64,000 nt of DNA from Dryas octopetala (GCA_963921425.1 OY992840.1:14200501-14264500), one strand, 5' to 3'. Shown: positions 10,538 to 22,682, counted from the stretch's first letter. The notes: generated by a model from the sequence alone, not told the origin. Program-made: numbers and translations.

Positions 10538-12052
10538 ATGGAGTCAGCTCCCAATGATGTAGTTCAGCCATCCTCGAGTACTGGGAGCCCCTCTATGCCA
10601 CGGAGGGCCCGTCGATCTCACCGCTCTAGTCAGGTCACTGCTTCCGCTTCCGCTTCATCTACTGCCACGTCATCCACTGCGACGAGGGGACCATGTAGTG
10701 GGTTGAAGTCCTCTCGGATCGTGCGCAGTACTGGGGCGCGGATTCCAGTCATGTGTGTGCAAAACGGCCGACGACCGTTAGATCCTAACGTTGACAGTTT
10801 GTTCTCGCATGATGTGGGGGCTATTATTCGTGCCGAGTGCGCCATGATTGCAACCACTTGGAAAAAATTGCCGGCAGAGATTCAACACAAAGTGATCCGC
10901 TCCATCTCAGTGAGTATATAGCTCAATAATTAATTCAAAATGATAAATTTGATCATTTATAACAATCTAATATTTTTTTCAGGTTAACTTTGACATTCAG
11001 ATGGATGATCCCCTCACTGTCACGTATATGACAGATTTACTCATCAAGTCTTACAGGCAGTGGAAGCACGAACTACACGTGTATTTCAAGGGATTTTCGT
11101 CGGCAGTTGAGGCATTGGCGAACCCCCCTATGGAGTTGGTAGAGCGGTTTGACCAGTGGCGTTTTTTGTGCGATCATTTCATGAGTCCGTCGTTTTTGGT
11201 ACGTTTTATTATCTTAAGACTTTAAAAAATCGATTATTATTTTGTTATTCTATTATTGTATACATACACTAACATATTTATAATTTGCTTAATATTTAAC
11301 AGAAGAAGTCGGTCGCCAACGCCAGAAACCGGAAAGAGAAGCCGTTTAACCATCATAGTGGTCCGACGCCCATCTCATATCGAGTGGAGTCGCGACGTCG
11401 GGTACGTCATTATTTAATTTAATACATATATATTCTTTAATATTGGTTGGGTCTTTGACAAAATTATTTTCTTTTTCAGCGTGGGTCGCAATTTCCGGAG
11501 ATAGATACTTTCGGAGATATCTATGTTCATCCCGGTTGTGATGCGGCCAAGGCAAAACATGTTAGTTTTTTATATTTTAATTTTTTTCACAATTTTTTAT
11601 ATTTATTTTTCTAATTGGTTACTTGTATATATAACATTTTGAAGGATGAGATGGTGGCCAACTCGAGAATATATTTGGAGAGCTTGGCCGAGCAGCACCC
11701 TCCGGGTACTCCGTTGGAGTCGATTCCAGTACCCGATCCCGATGTCGGACTTCGTATTATGATAGACTCACTGGGTGTTAGGCCCGGTAAGGAAATACGC
11801 GGCATGGGATATGGGCGGATTCGTGATGTTCGATCCTCGTCTTCGTCTTCATCTTCGTCTCAGCCATCTGCAGTCGTCGCAGGGTTGTCCGCTCAAGTGA
11901 AGAAGTTGCAGGAGGACTTACGAGCTGAGAGAGCGGAGAAGGAGGCGTTGTATGCTGCATTGACCAAGGCGATACCTGGGTTTGTCCCGCCACCATCTTC
12001 TCATCAACCTCCGTCAGATATGAATGATGATGATGCTACTAGTTTAGAATAG
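10538..12052 (+). CDS. TNP1-like protein of CACTA element (Ptta/En/Spm, Transposase_24 type)
   Basis: Five exons join in frame: 10538-10909, 10983-11198, 11303-11401, 11480-11560 and 11645-12052, giving 391 residues with no stop. The order is a Ser-rich N-terminus, a conserved core with TWKKLPAEIQHKVIRSIS, MDDPLTVTYMTDLLIKSYRQ, RFDQWRFLCDHFMSPSF and KSVANARNRKEKPFNHHSG, a basic RGSQFPEIDTFGDIYVH block, a Ser run, and a coiled coil near the C-terminus (AQVKKLQEDLRAERAEKEAL). The family is the accessory DNA-binding protein of En/Spm elements, thought to bind subterminal repeats. The gene lies between the two repeat arrays of its element. All introns are short and AT-rich. It looks functional, but no TNP2 partner is present. 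Confidence 0.8.
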
Positions 12053-12204
12053 ATTGACTATATATATTAGGGTTAATTACTACTTTGTATGGATATTTTG
12101 ATATATAAATTTATGAATTTTGTTTTATATAGTTTTTGAATAAAGAATTTTTTTTTAAATATTAAATTTAAATAAAAATAATAATTTTTTTTTAAAAAAA
12201 ACAT

Positions 12205-12745
12205 GTTTGAGCGACGAAATTTTTCGTCGCCCAAAGAGTGTTTGGGCGACGAATAAATCTATTCCTCGCCCAAAACATGTTTGGGCGACGTAATTTTTCG
12301 TCGCCTAAACATGCTTTGGGCGACGAATGCACCTGTTCGTCGCCCAAACACACTTTGGGCGACGAAAAATTCCGTCGCCCAAAGAACGTTCCAGCGAGGA
12401 AATTGGTTATTCCTCTCCCAAATCTTGTTTAGGCGACGGATAATTTCGTCGCCCAAACATGCTTTGGGCGACGAATAAGGTTGTTCGTCGCCCAAACCCT
12501 CTTTGGGCGACGAAATTTGTCCGTCGCCTAAAAATTCTTTGGGCGACGAATTTTATGTGTTGGGAGACAAAAAAATTTCGTCGCCCTTAGGTGTCTTTGG
12601 GCGACGAAATTTATGGATTCGTCGCCCAAACTCTTGGGCGACGAACCTTGGGCGACCAATTGCTCGACGAACCAATTTCGTCGCCCAAACGTTTGGGCGA
12701 CGAAACTCTACTTTGGGCGACGAATTCCGTTCCTCTCCCAAACCC
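12205..12745. repeat. right subterminal repeat array of inner CACTA
   Basis: A dense run of TTTGGGCGACGAA units and inverses, including variants GGGCGAGGAA and CTCTCCCAAA, mirrors the left arrays and ends at the terminal inverted repeat. Confidence 0.85.
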
Positions 12746-12763
12746 TTTTTTCTTGTAGTGTTA

Positions 12764-13349
12764 GTGAAGTATAAGTAACTTGACATTATGTTGGTCATGT
12801 GAACTCTGAGCAGTGATATGAAAATTGTCTTTTACTTGGAAATGTTGAAATTCTTTTATTTGTTTTGTGGCTGAAAAATTGGAAATGTAGTAAAGAAATA
12901 AAAGGAAACAAATTAGCTTAGGAGAGTGTTTTGGGTGCATGCAGATTGGGAATACTGGGTGGATTCTTTCAAACTTGTGGAAGTGGACATGTTATATAGC
13001 TAGGCCCCTGTTTGATGATCACTTGTGTGAATTTGAGGTTGATTTCAGCTTGATTCTTAATTAATGTAGTTATGCACTTATATTATTAATAACAAATTTA
13101 TGAGTGGTCTAGTGCAATTTTTTTAGGCCATTGGGAGATTCTGTTTTGGGTGTAATTAGCTTAGGACATTTTGCTGGTTATGTATATGTGCTTGATTCCT
13201 AATTAATGTAGTTGTGCACTTATATCATGAGCTGTCTTGGCCTTTTTTACCTAAGGGGCATATTGTTTATTCATTTCTTAGATTCATTATGTCTTCATTT
13301 TGGGTTGAATTTTCTTTTTAATTACTACTCCATTTTTGCCTTGTTTCAG
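12764..13349 (+). other. outer CACTA interior, right of nested element
   Basis: AT-rich sequence with no recognised frame. The phrase TGATTCCTAATTAATGTAGT near 13192 echoes a similar one near 13051, a small internal duplication. Confidence 0.4.
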
Positions 13350-13439
13350 TGGGAGCGAAGGAATGACAACACTTATACCCAAGAAGATATCAATGAAGTC
13401 CGGGCTGAATGGGCAAACTTTGTGGGGCAGTATATGTAG
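13350..13439 (+). pseudogene. captured terminal exon of an unidentified gene
   Basis: A good acceptor (TTGTTTCAG) precedes a frame reading WERRNDNTYTQEDINEVRAE then WANFVGQYM and a stop. GC content and codon choice look like a real exon in an otherwise AT-rich context. I do not recognise the family. It is in the right orientation to act as the last exon of a transcript that begins in the captured RING or NOT4-like pieces, after splicing out the inner CACTA. Confidence 0.35.
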
Positions 13440-13522
13440 ATCGAGTAGAAGGTGGATTTTTGACGTGCAACATTTTTTAACTTGATTTTGTAGGTCATGT
13501 GTTTAGCTAGACTAGCTTGGGG

Positions 13523-13547
13523 TATATATATATATATATATATATAT
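13523..13547. repeat. (TA)n microsatellite
   Basis: A simple TA run inside the outer CACTA. Similar runs lie at about 436-458, 15690-15716 and 59433-59452. Confidence 0.9.
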
Positions 13548-13819
13548 CATTGATCACTTTGTTAGATTCTTTTGGGTGCTGCCAAGATTGATAGCTAGGC
13601 TTAATTAATTGCTAGATTAGATTGATGGTAGCAAATTGGTAGATTAGAATATTGATGGCTGGTTTTTGTGTTATAGATGGTTTTTGTGTATGGCATGCCT
13701 AGTTATATGGTCTTCAGAGAGCCATATAAGATTTTTTAAACTGGCATTATTTCTCCATTGGTGCAAGAATATATTAACTATCATAGTTGCTATTTGAGGT
13801 ATGAGTTTTATGCCTTCTA

Positions 13820-14440
13820 CATTATATACATCAAAATCAAATTGGAATTATTATCTTACACAATAGTTATATGATTAAAACCAGTTGTACTAAGTGTCGT
13901 CCTACAATGGTTTTCAACAGAAACCATTGTACCAAAGCATTATATACATCAAACTCAAATTGAAATTATTATCTTGTACAACGTTTATATGGTTATAACC
14001 GTTGTTTAAAGTGTCGTCCTACAACAGTTTTCAATAGAAATCGATGTACCAAAGCATTATATACATCAAAAGCAAATTGAAATTGTTATTTTATACAACG
14101 GTTATTATACATAAACTGTTGTCTTAATGGCTATTTCACCTCGTGGTTATACTTAAAACAGTTGTAAAATACATGCTTTAGGGTATAGAAACCGTTGTCT
14201 CTCCTATTAGTACACAACGGTCTTTAAATAAAAATCGATGTCTAGATAAGTACACAACAACGGTATCTCCTAAATCATTAGTTTTTGAGGGTGTATATAC
14301 AACGGTTTTAAATTAAAACCATTGTGTTAATGTTTACAAGACAACGGATATTACCCGTTGTCTATTGGTACCCCAATAGACGTCGGTCGATTAGACGACG
14401 GTATTTTGGTAACTTACACAACGGATTTTATCCGTTGTGT
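13820..14440. repeat. right subterminal repeats of outer CACTA
   Basis: Three tandem units of about 117 bp begin at CATTATATACATCAAA (13820, 13938, 14054). Between and after them are many copies of ACAACGGTT / AACCGTTGT. The left end (2885-3060) carries the same motif more sparsely. Confidence 0.75.
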
Positions 14441-14484
14441 ATTACGTTTTTTGTAGTAGTGTTTCTACAATGACCATTAATTTA

Positions 14485-15013
14485 GAGCAAATTATATTTT
14501 AGTATCTTAATTATACTTTGTTTTTAATCTTGGTATTTCAATTTTAAAAATTTGCATTATCATATCTCAATTTTCATTTCGTGTCAATTTCATACCTCTA
14601 TTACATCTTTCGTTAAAAATATCGTTATCTATAGACATGGCAGTGATGTAGCATATGCGAACCCCACTGCTAAGCATTGACATGGCTTCTAAAAATAGCC
14701 ATATGGATGAAAAATAATAAACAAAACCAATAAAACTTTTAAAAATGAAATAAATTAATTAAAAAATTAAAAAATCAAATAAAATAATTTAAAAATCCAT
14801 GTGGCTATTATTAGAAGCCTCGTCAATGCCTAGATGTTGGCCGGGTCTGCGTATGAACACGTTAATAGATAACGACATTTCTAATGAGAGATGTAACAGA
14901 GGTATGAAATTAACACAAAATGAAAATTAAGGTTTGATAATGCAATTTTTTAAAGTTGAGGTATCAAGTTCAAAAAAGGAGGTATAGTTAAGGTATTCAA
15001 ATGTAATTTGCTC
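14485..15013. mobile_element. palindromic MITE, Mutator-like
   Basis: The ends are GAGCAAATTA and TAATTTGCTC; long imperfect inverted arms extend inward (for example AGGTATGAAATTAACAC against GTGTCAATTTCATACCT). The flanks are ATTAATTTA and TTTAATTTA, a 9-bp duplication with one mismatch, typical of Mutator-like elements. It lies just outside the outer CACTA. Confidence 0.75.
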
Positions 15014-18000
15014 TTTAATTTAGTAGCATTCAATTTTGATCGAATTTCTTTTATGGGGAATAGGTCCTGAAGTACATAATTGTTAGTTTTTTATTTATTA
15101 TAGATAAATAAGATGTAGATAGTGTAGAATGTACATGCATTAAACTAAAAGATTAAAAAGATTTGAATGTTTAGTTCAAATAACAAAAAAAAACTATCAT
15201 ATCATTTAGATCTAAAAGATTTGAATGTTAATAGTGGTTTTAGTACTCTAATTAAACTTGAAATATTCAATCATTTGATCATATTGCACTTTATATATAC
15301 CCTACTACACATGGATATTCCATGAGGTTAAGTTCTAGAGAAACTGATTGTCTCCTTGCCAAAAGGAAATAGGCAATTGATTATATATCATGTCTCCTTA
15401 CAGTGGACCATATTGAAGTGTCTCCGACTCTCCAAGCAAACTGATGATATATGATCTGCAGCTAGCAAAGCCCAAAAGCCAGATGTATGTAAATTATTAT
15501 AATCTGTCATGACTCGTGAATTTTCCATGACAAGTCAGGCTTAAAGATCGATATCATCATCAGGTTAACTACAACTTTGCAGAAGACAAGATTAGGTCCA
15601 CTTGGGACGTACTACTTTTAATTTCAAGTCCCTGTTAATTAATCTCCAGTGAAAAGTAGAGACACTTGGCAAAACATAGCTCGCATGCAATATATATATA
15701 TATATATATATATATACCTGGAGACTTCGATCCATCGTTAACTTTTCTGGCTATGATCGATCACATGATTCACATGCATGCATGACCCGTCAAAATCTGA
15801 ATGCAACATGACTATATATAAAACCCATCGATCATCTTTTATTTGACAAATGGACACCCTCCTTTGCCCAGAAAATATTGTACTTCCAGTCTTAATTGTT
15901 ACACAAAGACTGCAAAGACTCCACGTAACTATAGGTACATCGATCGGTTGCTTAATTGTTATCCTCAGGTTTCCTAATTCTTGTAGAGTATGTTATAGAG
16001 CTGTACGTATAAATATGTATATCATCATGTGATCAATGAAATCATTCAATTTTCTAAAGCCGATCTACACAAACTTTATAAATAACAGCAAATAAATTTT
16101 TTATTTATATATTCATTTTTTGGTCCATTTTGGTTCTCATTTACTTGCTACTAAGTACTAACAAATAAAAAATAAACATGTTATTTACCACATCCGTCAG
16201 TACCAAGAATTGAAATAACAAAAAAAATTGTAAAAAATAGAATATTCAGTTTAAAATTAACTAGTTAATAAAGAATAATCGATCACTATTAAAAGCTTCC
16301 ACACTGAAAAAAATAAAAATCCTAAACGCCTATGATATTGTGTCACCATCAATCACCATCGTCACTATCTGATATCATTATGCGATAAGTAGAAATTAAG
16401 AAGCTACGTGGTATATATAATTATATATCATGCATGGACATGTGACATGTACAAGCACGATATATAGACGAGACTTAACAAGAGTTCAATTAATAATTAG
16501 TGTATCAAATAAAAACGAGAGCTCAATATAATTAGCTTAATTGCGTGTCCGTGTTGGCTAGGCGACACCTATGTATGTCCATGTTGGCTAAGCCGATATC
16601 ACTTGGAAATCTCACTCTCATTGTGTGGGATTAAATGAATGAAATTATGTGAGTTTGATTGAATGAAATGATTGTTCATGGTGCAATGATGCTAGAAATA
16701 TTAAACACATGCAGTCATAATTCAGTCTCTGTACGCCACAATTTATGTGAGTTATCATGCTTATCATGCTTAGCATGCATGGATACGATTTGTGCATGCA
16801 TGTGTTGTTGTTTTTATGTAACATATGTACATCATAAAGCGTAATGGCAATCATATTAACATAAAAAAAAAAAAAAAAAAATTTGCTTTTAGAAAAAACA
16901 AAATTTCCATAAATTACCGAAAAGAAAAAGACTTCGACAATTAAAAACCTCTCCTTAATTTTCTCCCCGACTTTCTCATCCTTTTCTCCTTTGTTGATTC
17001 CTCCTCTAGTGTCATTTTCATTTCAACTAGTTTTTTGACCATACGAAAGTACAAGAGGGACGCCTATCAATTAGTTTATCAACTTGATGGTTCAACGACA
17101 AAACCTAGCTAGCTAGCCAGGCACACTTTATTTCTTTAAATAATTAAACCCAATTAATGCTTTGTCTTACAAATTAAATTAAGAGTAGTGCTATAATGCT
17201 ACATCTATATATAAGTGGGACTTTAGTTACGACAAAAATGTTAAGTACATGTAAAATTGAGATATAAGTAAAAGATTGTAAGTAAATATGATATAAATAG
17301 TTTAAGTATAATTTGAACATTACTGTTTATGCATGTGTGTACAAAACTACAAATGCAAAGACAAATTGACCACTGTTTTGGAAACATCACGAAGATGACA
17401 AAAAACACTTGGAGCAAATGTCTCTGGTTGTTTGGCACAAACAATGTTCAAACTTACAAACAGAGACTAACTGGAGTAGGCATTTACTCAAAAACCTTCC
17501 CTACAACTCTCTGCTTTCGTTGTTGGTTACAGTTGAAGCTAAAAGACAAGGACGTGGGCTTTTAATCATATAATATATTCATAGCAATCCTATGCAGGGA
17601 CGCTTAGGGAGGGACCAGTCTACGCAAAATGGTTTGGGACGGTGGTTGCGGGCCAATGGGCCCGGGGCTCCATGGTGGCCCACAAGGGCTTGCATGAGAT
17701 CGAGCAAAGACGAAGGGCAATCAGGCCCCCCCTTAGGCCATTCAATTGCCTTGTCCTTTTTTGTCTCCATGGATGAAGAAGATAGAAGGTGACATGGAAT
17801 TGATTTAATAGGGGGGTGTGTCCATATCTCTAAGGCATGGGTAATTGGGCATGCCCTAAAATTAGACTGGAGGGACTTAATTTGATCCCAACTTGGTTCA
17901 TATTTTGTTTTCATATATACAATATTCTTGTATGCTGCAGTAACTATAAAAACTGTTTTTGAGATATTTACCCTTTAAAAACGTCGCATTAATGTTATTG

Positions 18001-18439
18001 TTGGCATAGTGACATGACGATATGAGATATCCTAGAGCCTATAGTTTCCATAAATATGTTAACATTAGAAAATGAGGAGGGCCCTCGATCGATCGATCGG
18101 CAGGCCTCGCCCCCTAATAAGGTGGGGATGAGGTTACCACTCCACGTACACCACATATTTCTTTTAAAAAGTATATTTTTATGAATTTCCAATTTTACAT
18201 TTTAATTTATTTGTTTTTAAAATTTAATCATGTTATTTTATAGTTATTAACATGTCAAGTTCAATGTCGACATATGTTCTCATGTTACCCAATAATTGTT
18301 CACATATTAAGCTTAAATCAATCCACATATGAGAGAGCATGTTGAGAGGATTCACATTAAAGGAAAATTATTTGGCCGGTTGGATTCAATAAAACTATGC
18401 AATATACTTTTTTTTCGACACCCATCTAATAATCGTATA
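15014..18439. other. gene-free intergenic stretch
   Basis: No host gene recognised. A higher-GC island at about 17600-17720 gives short frames on both strands but no family match. The segment at about 18095-18240 (GGCCTCGCCCC, GTGGGGATGAGG, then AT-rich tail) is repeated at about 21160-21300. A tandem-like phrase GTCCGTGTTGGCTA / GTCCATGTTGGCTA lies at 16547 and 16577. Confidence 0.5.
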
Positions 18440-19443
18440 TAGGGGTGGGCATAATAACCGACGCACCGAAACACCGAACCAAACCAACCGTAAAAAAACC
18501 GAAAAAACACCGAGTTGACCAAAAAGTCAACACCGTAAGAGAAAACCGAACCACACCGTATATAGACGGTTCCGGTTCCGGTTTCATGCTCATATTACCC
18601 GAACCAAACCGAACCAAACCGTGTAATTTTTTTAAAATATAATTATATATTTTTATGCATATTTTATACATTTTTATACACATTTTATACATTTTTATTT
18701 TAGACCCTAAAATATATTTTATATAACCCTATGAGTTTAATATTATATATATAATAATGTTTTAGTATATAATTTTAGTTATATCTTATATAATAAAATT
18801 AGTATACTCTATAGTCTATATAATAATGTTTTATGCATATAGAGTTATATATAAATTTAGTATATAACTATATAGTTAGTAACTTAGTATAGTTAGTTAT
18901 ATATAACTATATAGTTAGTAACTTAGTGTATAGTAGTTGTATACATACTACAATAGTTATATATAACTATATAAGTAATATATAATTATAGTAGTATACT
19001 AGTATATACTATAGTAGTATATAGTTATATATATACTATACTCATTACTCTATAATAGTTATATATAATCTTATATATAGTTATAACTTATAACTTAAGC
19101 AGGTTGTATTTACTTTAAAATTTTAAGTACTAAGTTAAATAAAGTTCAAAATTGTATTTGCATTTGTTTAATTTGTAGAATGGTAGTTCAAAAACTCAAT
19201 TGTGTGGCCAAAATGTTTAAAAACCAAATGTAAGTACCAACAAAATAATTGGACTTAGGCCCACATTTTTTGGCCCAAAATCGTGCACACACCGAACCAA
19301 ACCGTTCTTGCAATGGTTTGGTTTGGTTTGATTTTTTTTCACTTTGTTCGGTTCTCAACACCGAACCAAACCGATATAATATTTCTAGCGCGGTGCATGG
19401 TTCTCGGGGTGAATTGAGCCGAACCGCACCGTGCCCACCCCTA
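18440..19443. mobile_element. non-autonomous hAT transposon
   Basis: The terminal inverted repeats are TAGGGGTGGGCA and TGCCCACCCCTA, flanked by a perfect 8-bp duplication ATCGTATA (18432-18439 and 19444-19451), the hAT signature. Subterminal zones are rich in ACCGAACC / GGTTCGGT type motifs and the middle is almost pure A/T with TATAGTTATA repeats. There is no transposase frame. At 1004 bp it needs a helper. Perfect ends and duplication suggest a fairly recent insertion. Confidence 0.93.
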
Positions 19444-19451
19444 ATCGTATA

Positions 19452-21435
19452 TATAAATCTCAACTTTAAATTCCACTTAATTTGAAGTCATTTTAACAAT
19501 TTCAAGAAAAAAAAATATTTATATATATATACAAAAAAGTCCTAACTATCCATCCTCTTGCCAATTAATCACAATATCACCACCACGTTACCTCCATTGC
19601 CGCTACCGCCACCTCAATTCTCATTGCCTCCATTTCTCTCCACCTCTTGTGAGCTATCACCCTTACCACCATCATCATGATCAACTCACCACAATCATCA
19701 TCTTTCTTGCTGCATGCACCATCATCATTACTTATTTATAATTGATACATTGAAAAATAAAATTATAAATTTCATTATGTATTTATGTTTAATAGATTAA
19801 TGAAATAAAAGAATTTTAAATTTCATTATTTTAAAATTTCTAAGTAATTTCAAACTCCTTCATAGTAAGTAAATGATTTAGGCCTAGTTCTGAAACTTCT
19901 GATCACATTTATTACTTACAATTCTACTATCATCAATATTACTTTTTGACTACTAATTAATTAAACATCTCAAAAGGCTCAACCATTTCATCCAAGGCTA
20001 ATTAATGAGATATCCAACACTCATGCGATCCTTCTCGGAACCGGTTCATCCTGATCGTCCACCTCATCATGGTCATCTAAATCTTCATACCCCTGTTCAA
20101 CAGCCTCTCCAAGGTAGCACCGGGAATGATTTTGTCTCAAATTGATTTTGAGAGGTACCTTTGATGGCTTCATCTCTTTGGTCCATTGCACCATCATTTT
20201 TACCGTTAACAATATCATATCTCTGCACCCAAAAAGACATATATATCAATCTTTTGAGGTTAACTCAAGTGGTGAGAATGTGTGAGATAATGATTAAGAT
20301 TAAATTATATATATAAAATTCGATTCCCTCTAATATAACAAAAAAAAAAAAGATGTACACATCAATCCTTCCATAACATCAACAAATTAAAGCCAAATTA
20401 CAAGCACCAATTAGGCTATATTTTAAACACCAGGATCTGAACTAGTAGGCATCATAGTGATGAGAACTAATTGCCTGTTCATATCCTACATACCTTTCTG
20501 TAGAGAAATAAAAGCTTCTGGTAATCTGCTTCCAGTGCAGCTCTCTTCTCAAAGATGAAGGCACCAACAGAAGCCTGTCCATACACGTACTACTGATGCT
20601 TGCACTTGCAAGGGTACTCACCTGGCTTATCTTCCACAGCTTCTGACCAATCACGTTTCTGCATTTGATCAAATCAATTCAGATATATATAACTCATTAA
20701 CCCTCTGTGAGGCTTGCGGGAAATTTTTGTAATTAAAAAAAATTAAAGAGCGTACGTAGCTCACTGCTAAATCATCTCATCACCTGAACATAACATAACA
20801 ACTACACAACATTCTGATATCATAATGAATGGCTACAGATTAGATAGAAATATAAAATATTCCTTTGAGATCGAGCAGCCTTTCTAATTATCCATCGCGG
20901 GATAATTAATTTGGTCTCGAATTGTTCAACGTACTATACATGACACCAGAAACATGTCATTATATAATTTTTTTCTACAAAGGCTAAGAATTCAAATGTA
21001 TTTACTTGGGGCCATTATATAATTTTTTCCTAAAATTTTCAGAAAAATCATAAATATTTTTAAAATTTTCTAAAATATGAATAGAACTACACGTTTAATG
21101 TCAAGTGGGGTGTGGGCTACTACGTTTAATGTCAAGTTTTTCCGTGAATTCGACCCCGTAGGCCTCGCCCCAATTGAGGTGGGAATGAGTTTCATAAATA
21201 TAAATAAATATATATTGTGATGAATTTTCAACTTTGCTTTTAATTTTGTCTTTTAAATTTACGATTTATTAGCTTAAGAGCTCTTGCGTACACATAAGGT
21301 ATGTCCGTATGTGCGTGTGTCAACAATAGTACTTAAATCACTAAGTGCTCGACAACTGCATTTGCAATGCAACTATAACTGCAACTACATCTTGTATCTA
21401 CAATTGCCGATCATCGATTTCTCTTTACACTTGAA
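19452..21435. other. intergenic stretch with two unassigned minus-strand frames
   Basis: Minus-strand frames at 20021-20218 (ends YEDLDDHDEVDDQDEP type acidic tail) and 20442-20672 have some coding-like composition, but I recognise neither and cannot connect them by convincing splice sites. They may be remains of a gene. Confidence 0.25.
20251..20352 (+). mobile_element. short tRNA-related SINE (Au-like)
   Basis: The segment reads AGGTTAACTCAAGTGGTGAG (A-box region), then AAATTCGATTCCC (B-box region) and ends in a run of A. A degenerate direct repeat (ACATATATATCAATC before, TGTACACATCAATCC after) frames it. The A-box and B-box order and spacing match the widespread Au-type plant SINEs as I remember them. 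Confidence 0.55.
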
Positions 21436-21444
21436 TTTTAATAC

Positions 21445-22003
21445 GAGGAAATTACAGATTTAGTCCAGTTATTTTATACCTAGTTCAATTTTGGTCCACA
21501 ATATTTTTTAAGTTCTGTTTTGGTCCACTAATTGTTTCACTTGTTCAATAAAGGTCCAGATTTGTTTTCTCAAGTTTGGCCTGCCTTTTACCCTATCAAA
21601 TCTCACCCAAATTCAGCAAACATATACTTGTTTTAAAGTTATGTATTTCTTCTTTACAACCATATAAAGATCATTCAAATTAGAGTTCTAAAACTCAAAA
21701 TAATTTATATTCCCTTAGGATCACCATCTTGTACCCGAAACTGCCAATTTTTCAAACTTCATTCAATCTCAATTTTTTTAGATTATAATACTCCAAATTT
21801 ATTTTTATAACTAAGAAATGATGAAATATAACTTATACTTCAATTATAATTGAAGAAAACACAATTTAAAGGATTTAAAGTCACAAATCTGAACCTTTAT
21901 TGAACAAATGAAACAATTAGTGGACCAAAACATAACTTAAAAAAGATCATGGACCAAAATTGAACTAGATATAAAATAAGTGGACAAAATCTGTAATTTC
22001 CTC
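21445..22003. mobile_element. palindromic MITE, Mutator-like
   Basis: The ends are GAGGAAATTACAGATTTAGT and its near inverse; arms of about 100 bp (TTGGTCCACTAATTGTTTCA against TGAAACAATTAGTGGACCAA) can pair. Flanks TTTTAATAC and TTTTAATAT form a 9-bp duplication with one mismatch. Confidence 0.8.
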
Positions 22004-22338
22004 TTTTAATATTTATGGGGTTAATTTGAATTTCTTAATTATAGGGTGTTTAGGTATGTTTTAAGAGATTTATAGTTTAAGGTTAAAATTAGTATTTTAA
22101 TGAGAATAAAAACTCATTTCCACACCTTCTTGTTGTCATGTCTACTAGGCAACCTTTGTTTATAGGTCTTGGTATACTCATTGAATAATGTTATACTATT
22201 TCATTTATTTAACATGAGACCATTTTCAAGCTCATTTATTTATAACAAGATGTTTCTAAGGAACTAACTACTAGTATAGTGGTATTTCTTTCCCAAAAAT
22301 TGGGGGATGTACCAAATTGGATTCCATTTTTCCCATCG

Positions 22339-22682
22339 GAGTTAATTACATTTATACCTCCTAAAGTTTATTGTCTTTTCACATACACCCCCTGAGGTTT
22401 TAATAATTACACATACACCCATGATGTTTTAAAACTGTTGCATATAACCCCTACAAGAGAAAATATTTGTATTCAGGTTGGACCTTACACCTTGAATAAT
22501 CTTATTAGGTTATTTGATCCTTTAGCATGTTTTTTGGCATAATTTCTCATCATTTTTGTCTCACTGTAAGGGGTTTTATGTAACAATTTTAAAACCTCAG
22601 GGATGTATGTGTAATTATTAAAATCTCAAGAGATGCATGTAAAAAGACGATAAACCTCAGGGGGTGTAAGTGTAATTAACTC
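22339..22682. mobile_element. palindromic MITE, Mutator-like
   Basis: The ends are GAGTTAATTACA and TGTAATTAACTC, with long inverted arms (CCCCTGAGGTTTTAATAATTAC against its inverse). Flanks TTTCCCATCG and TTTCCCATTG form a 10-bp duplication with one mismatch. It lies about 300 bp before the first host gene and could influence its promoter. Confidence 0.8.

Larger units (their letters stand above)
7080..12760 (+). mobile_element. inner CACTA transposon nested in the outer one
   Basis: The ends are CACTACAAGAAAAA and its inverse TTTTTCTTGTAGTG, flanked by the 3-bp duplication TTA (7077-7079 and 12761-12763). The two ends carry dense subterminal arrays of a TTTGGGCGACGAA motif and its inverse. 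The interior holds a 340-bp tandem array, a C-rich leader and a spliced TNP1-like gene. A TNP2 transposase gene is not present in its 5.7 kb, so the element probably moves only with a helper. Ends and duplications are intact. Because it lies inside the outer element, it inserted later. Confidence 0.92.
2871..14461 (+). mobile_element. outer CACTA (En/Spm) transposon, non-autonomous, gene-capturing
   Basis: The termini are perfect inverted repeats of about 22 bp beginning CACTACTACAAAAAACGTAA, and the flanks carry the 3-bp duplication TTT expected of CACTA elements (2868-2870 and 14462-14464). The subterminal zones hold many ACAACGG / CCGTTGT motifs in both orientations, as binding sites for the element's own protein usually do. 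No TNP2-type transposase frame is present, so movement would depend on a helper. Without the nested element at 7080-12760 it is about 5.9 kb. It contains a 5'-leader-like stretch, exon pieces of at least two host genes, and one unidentified exon. This makes it a Pack-CACTA. Confidence 0.9.

Noticed and set aside
17579-17914. 111-residue minus-strand frame in a GC-richer island
   Set aside because: Composition is better than background, but frames are open on both strands and no family is recognisable.
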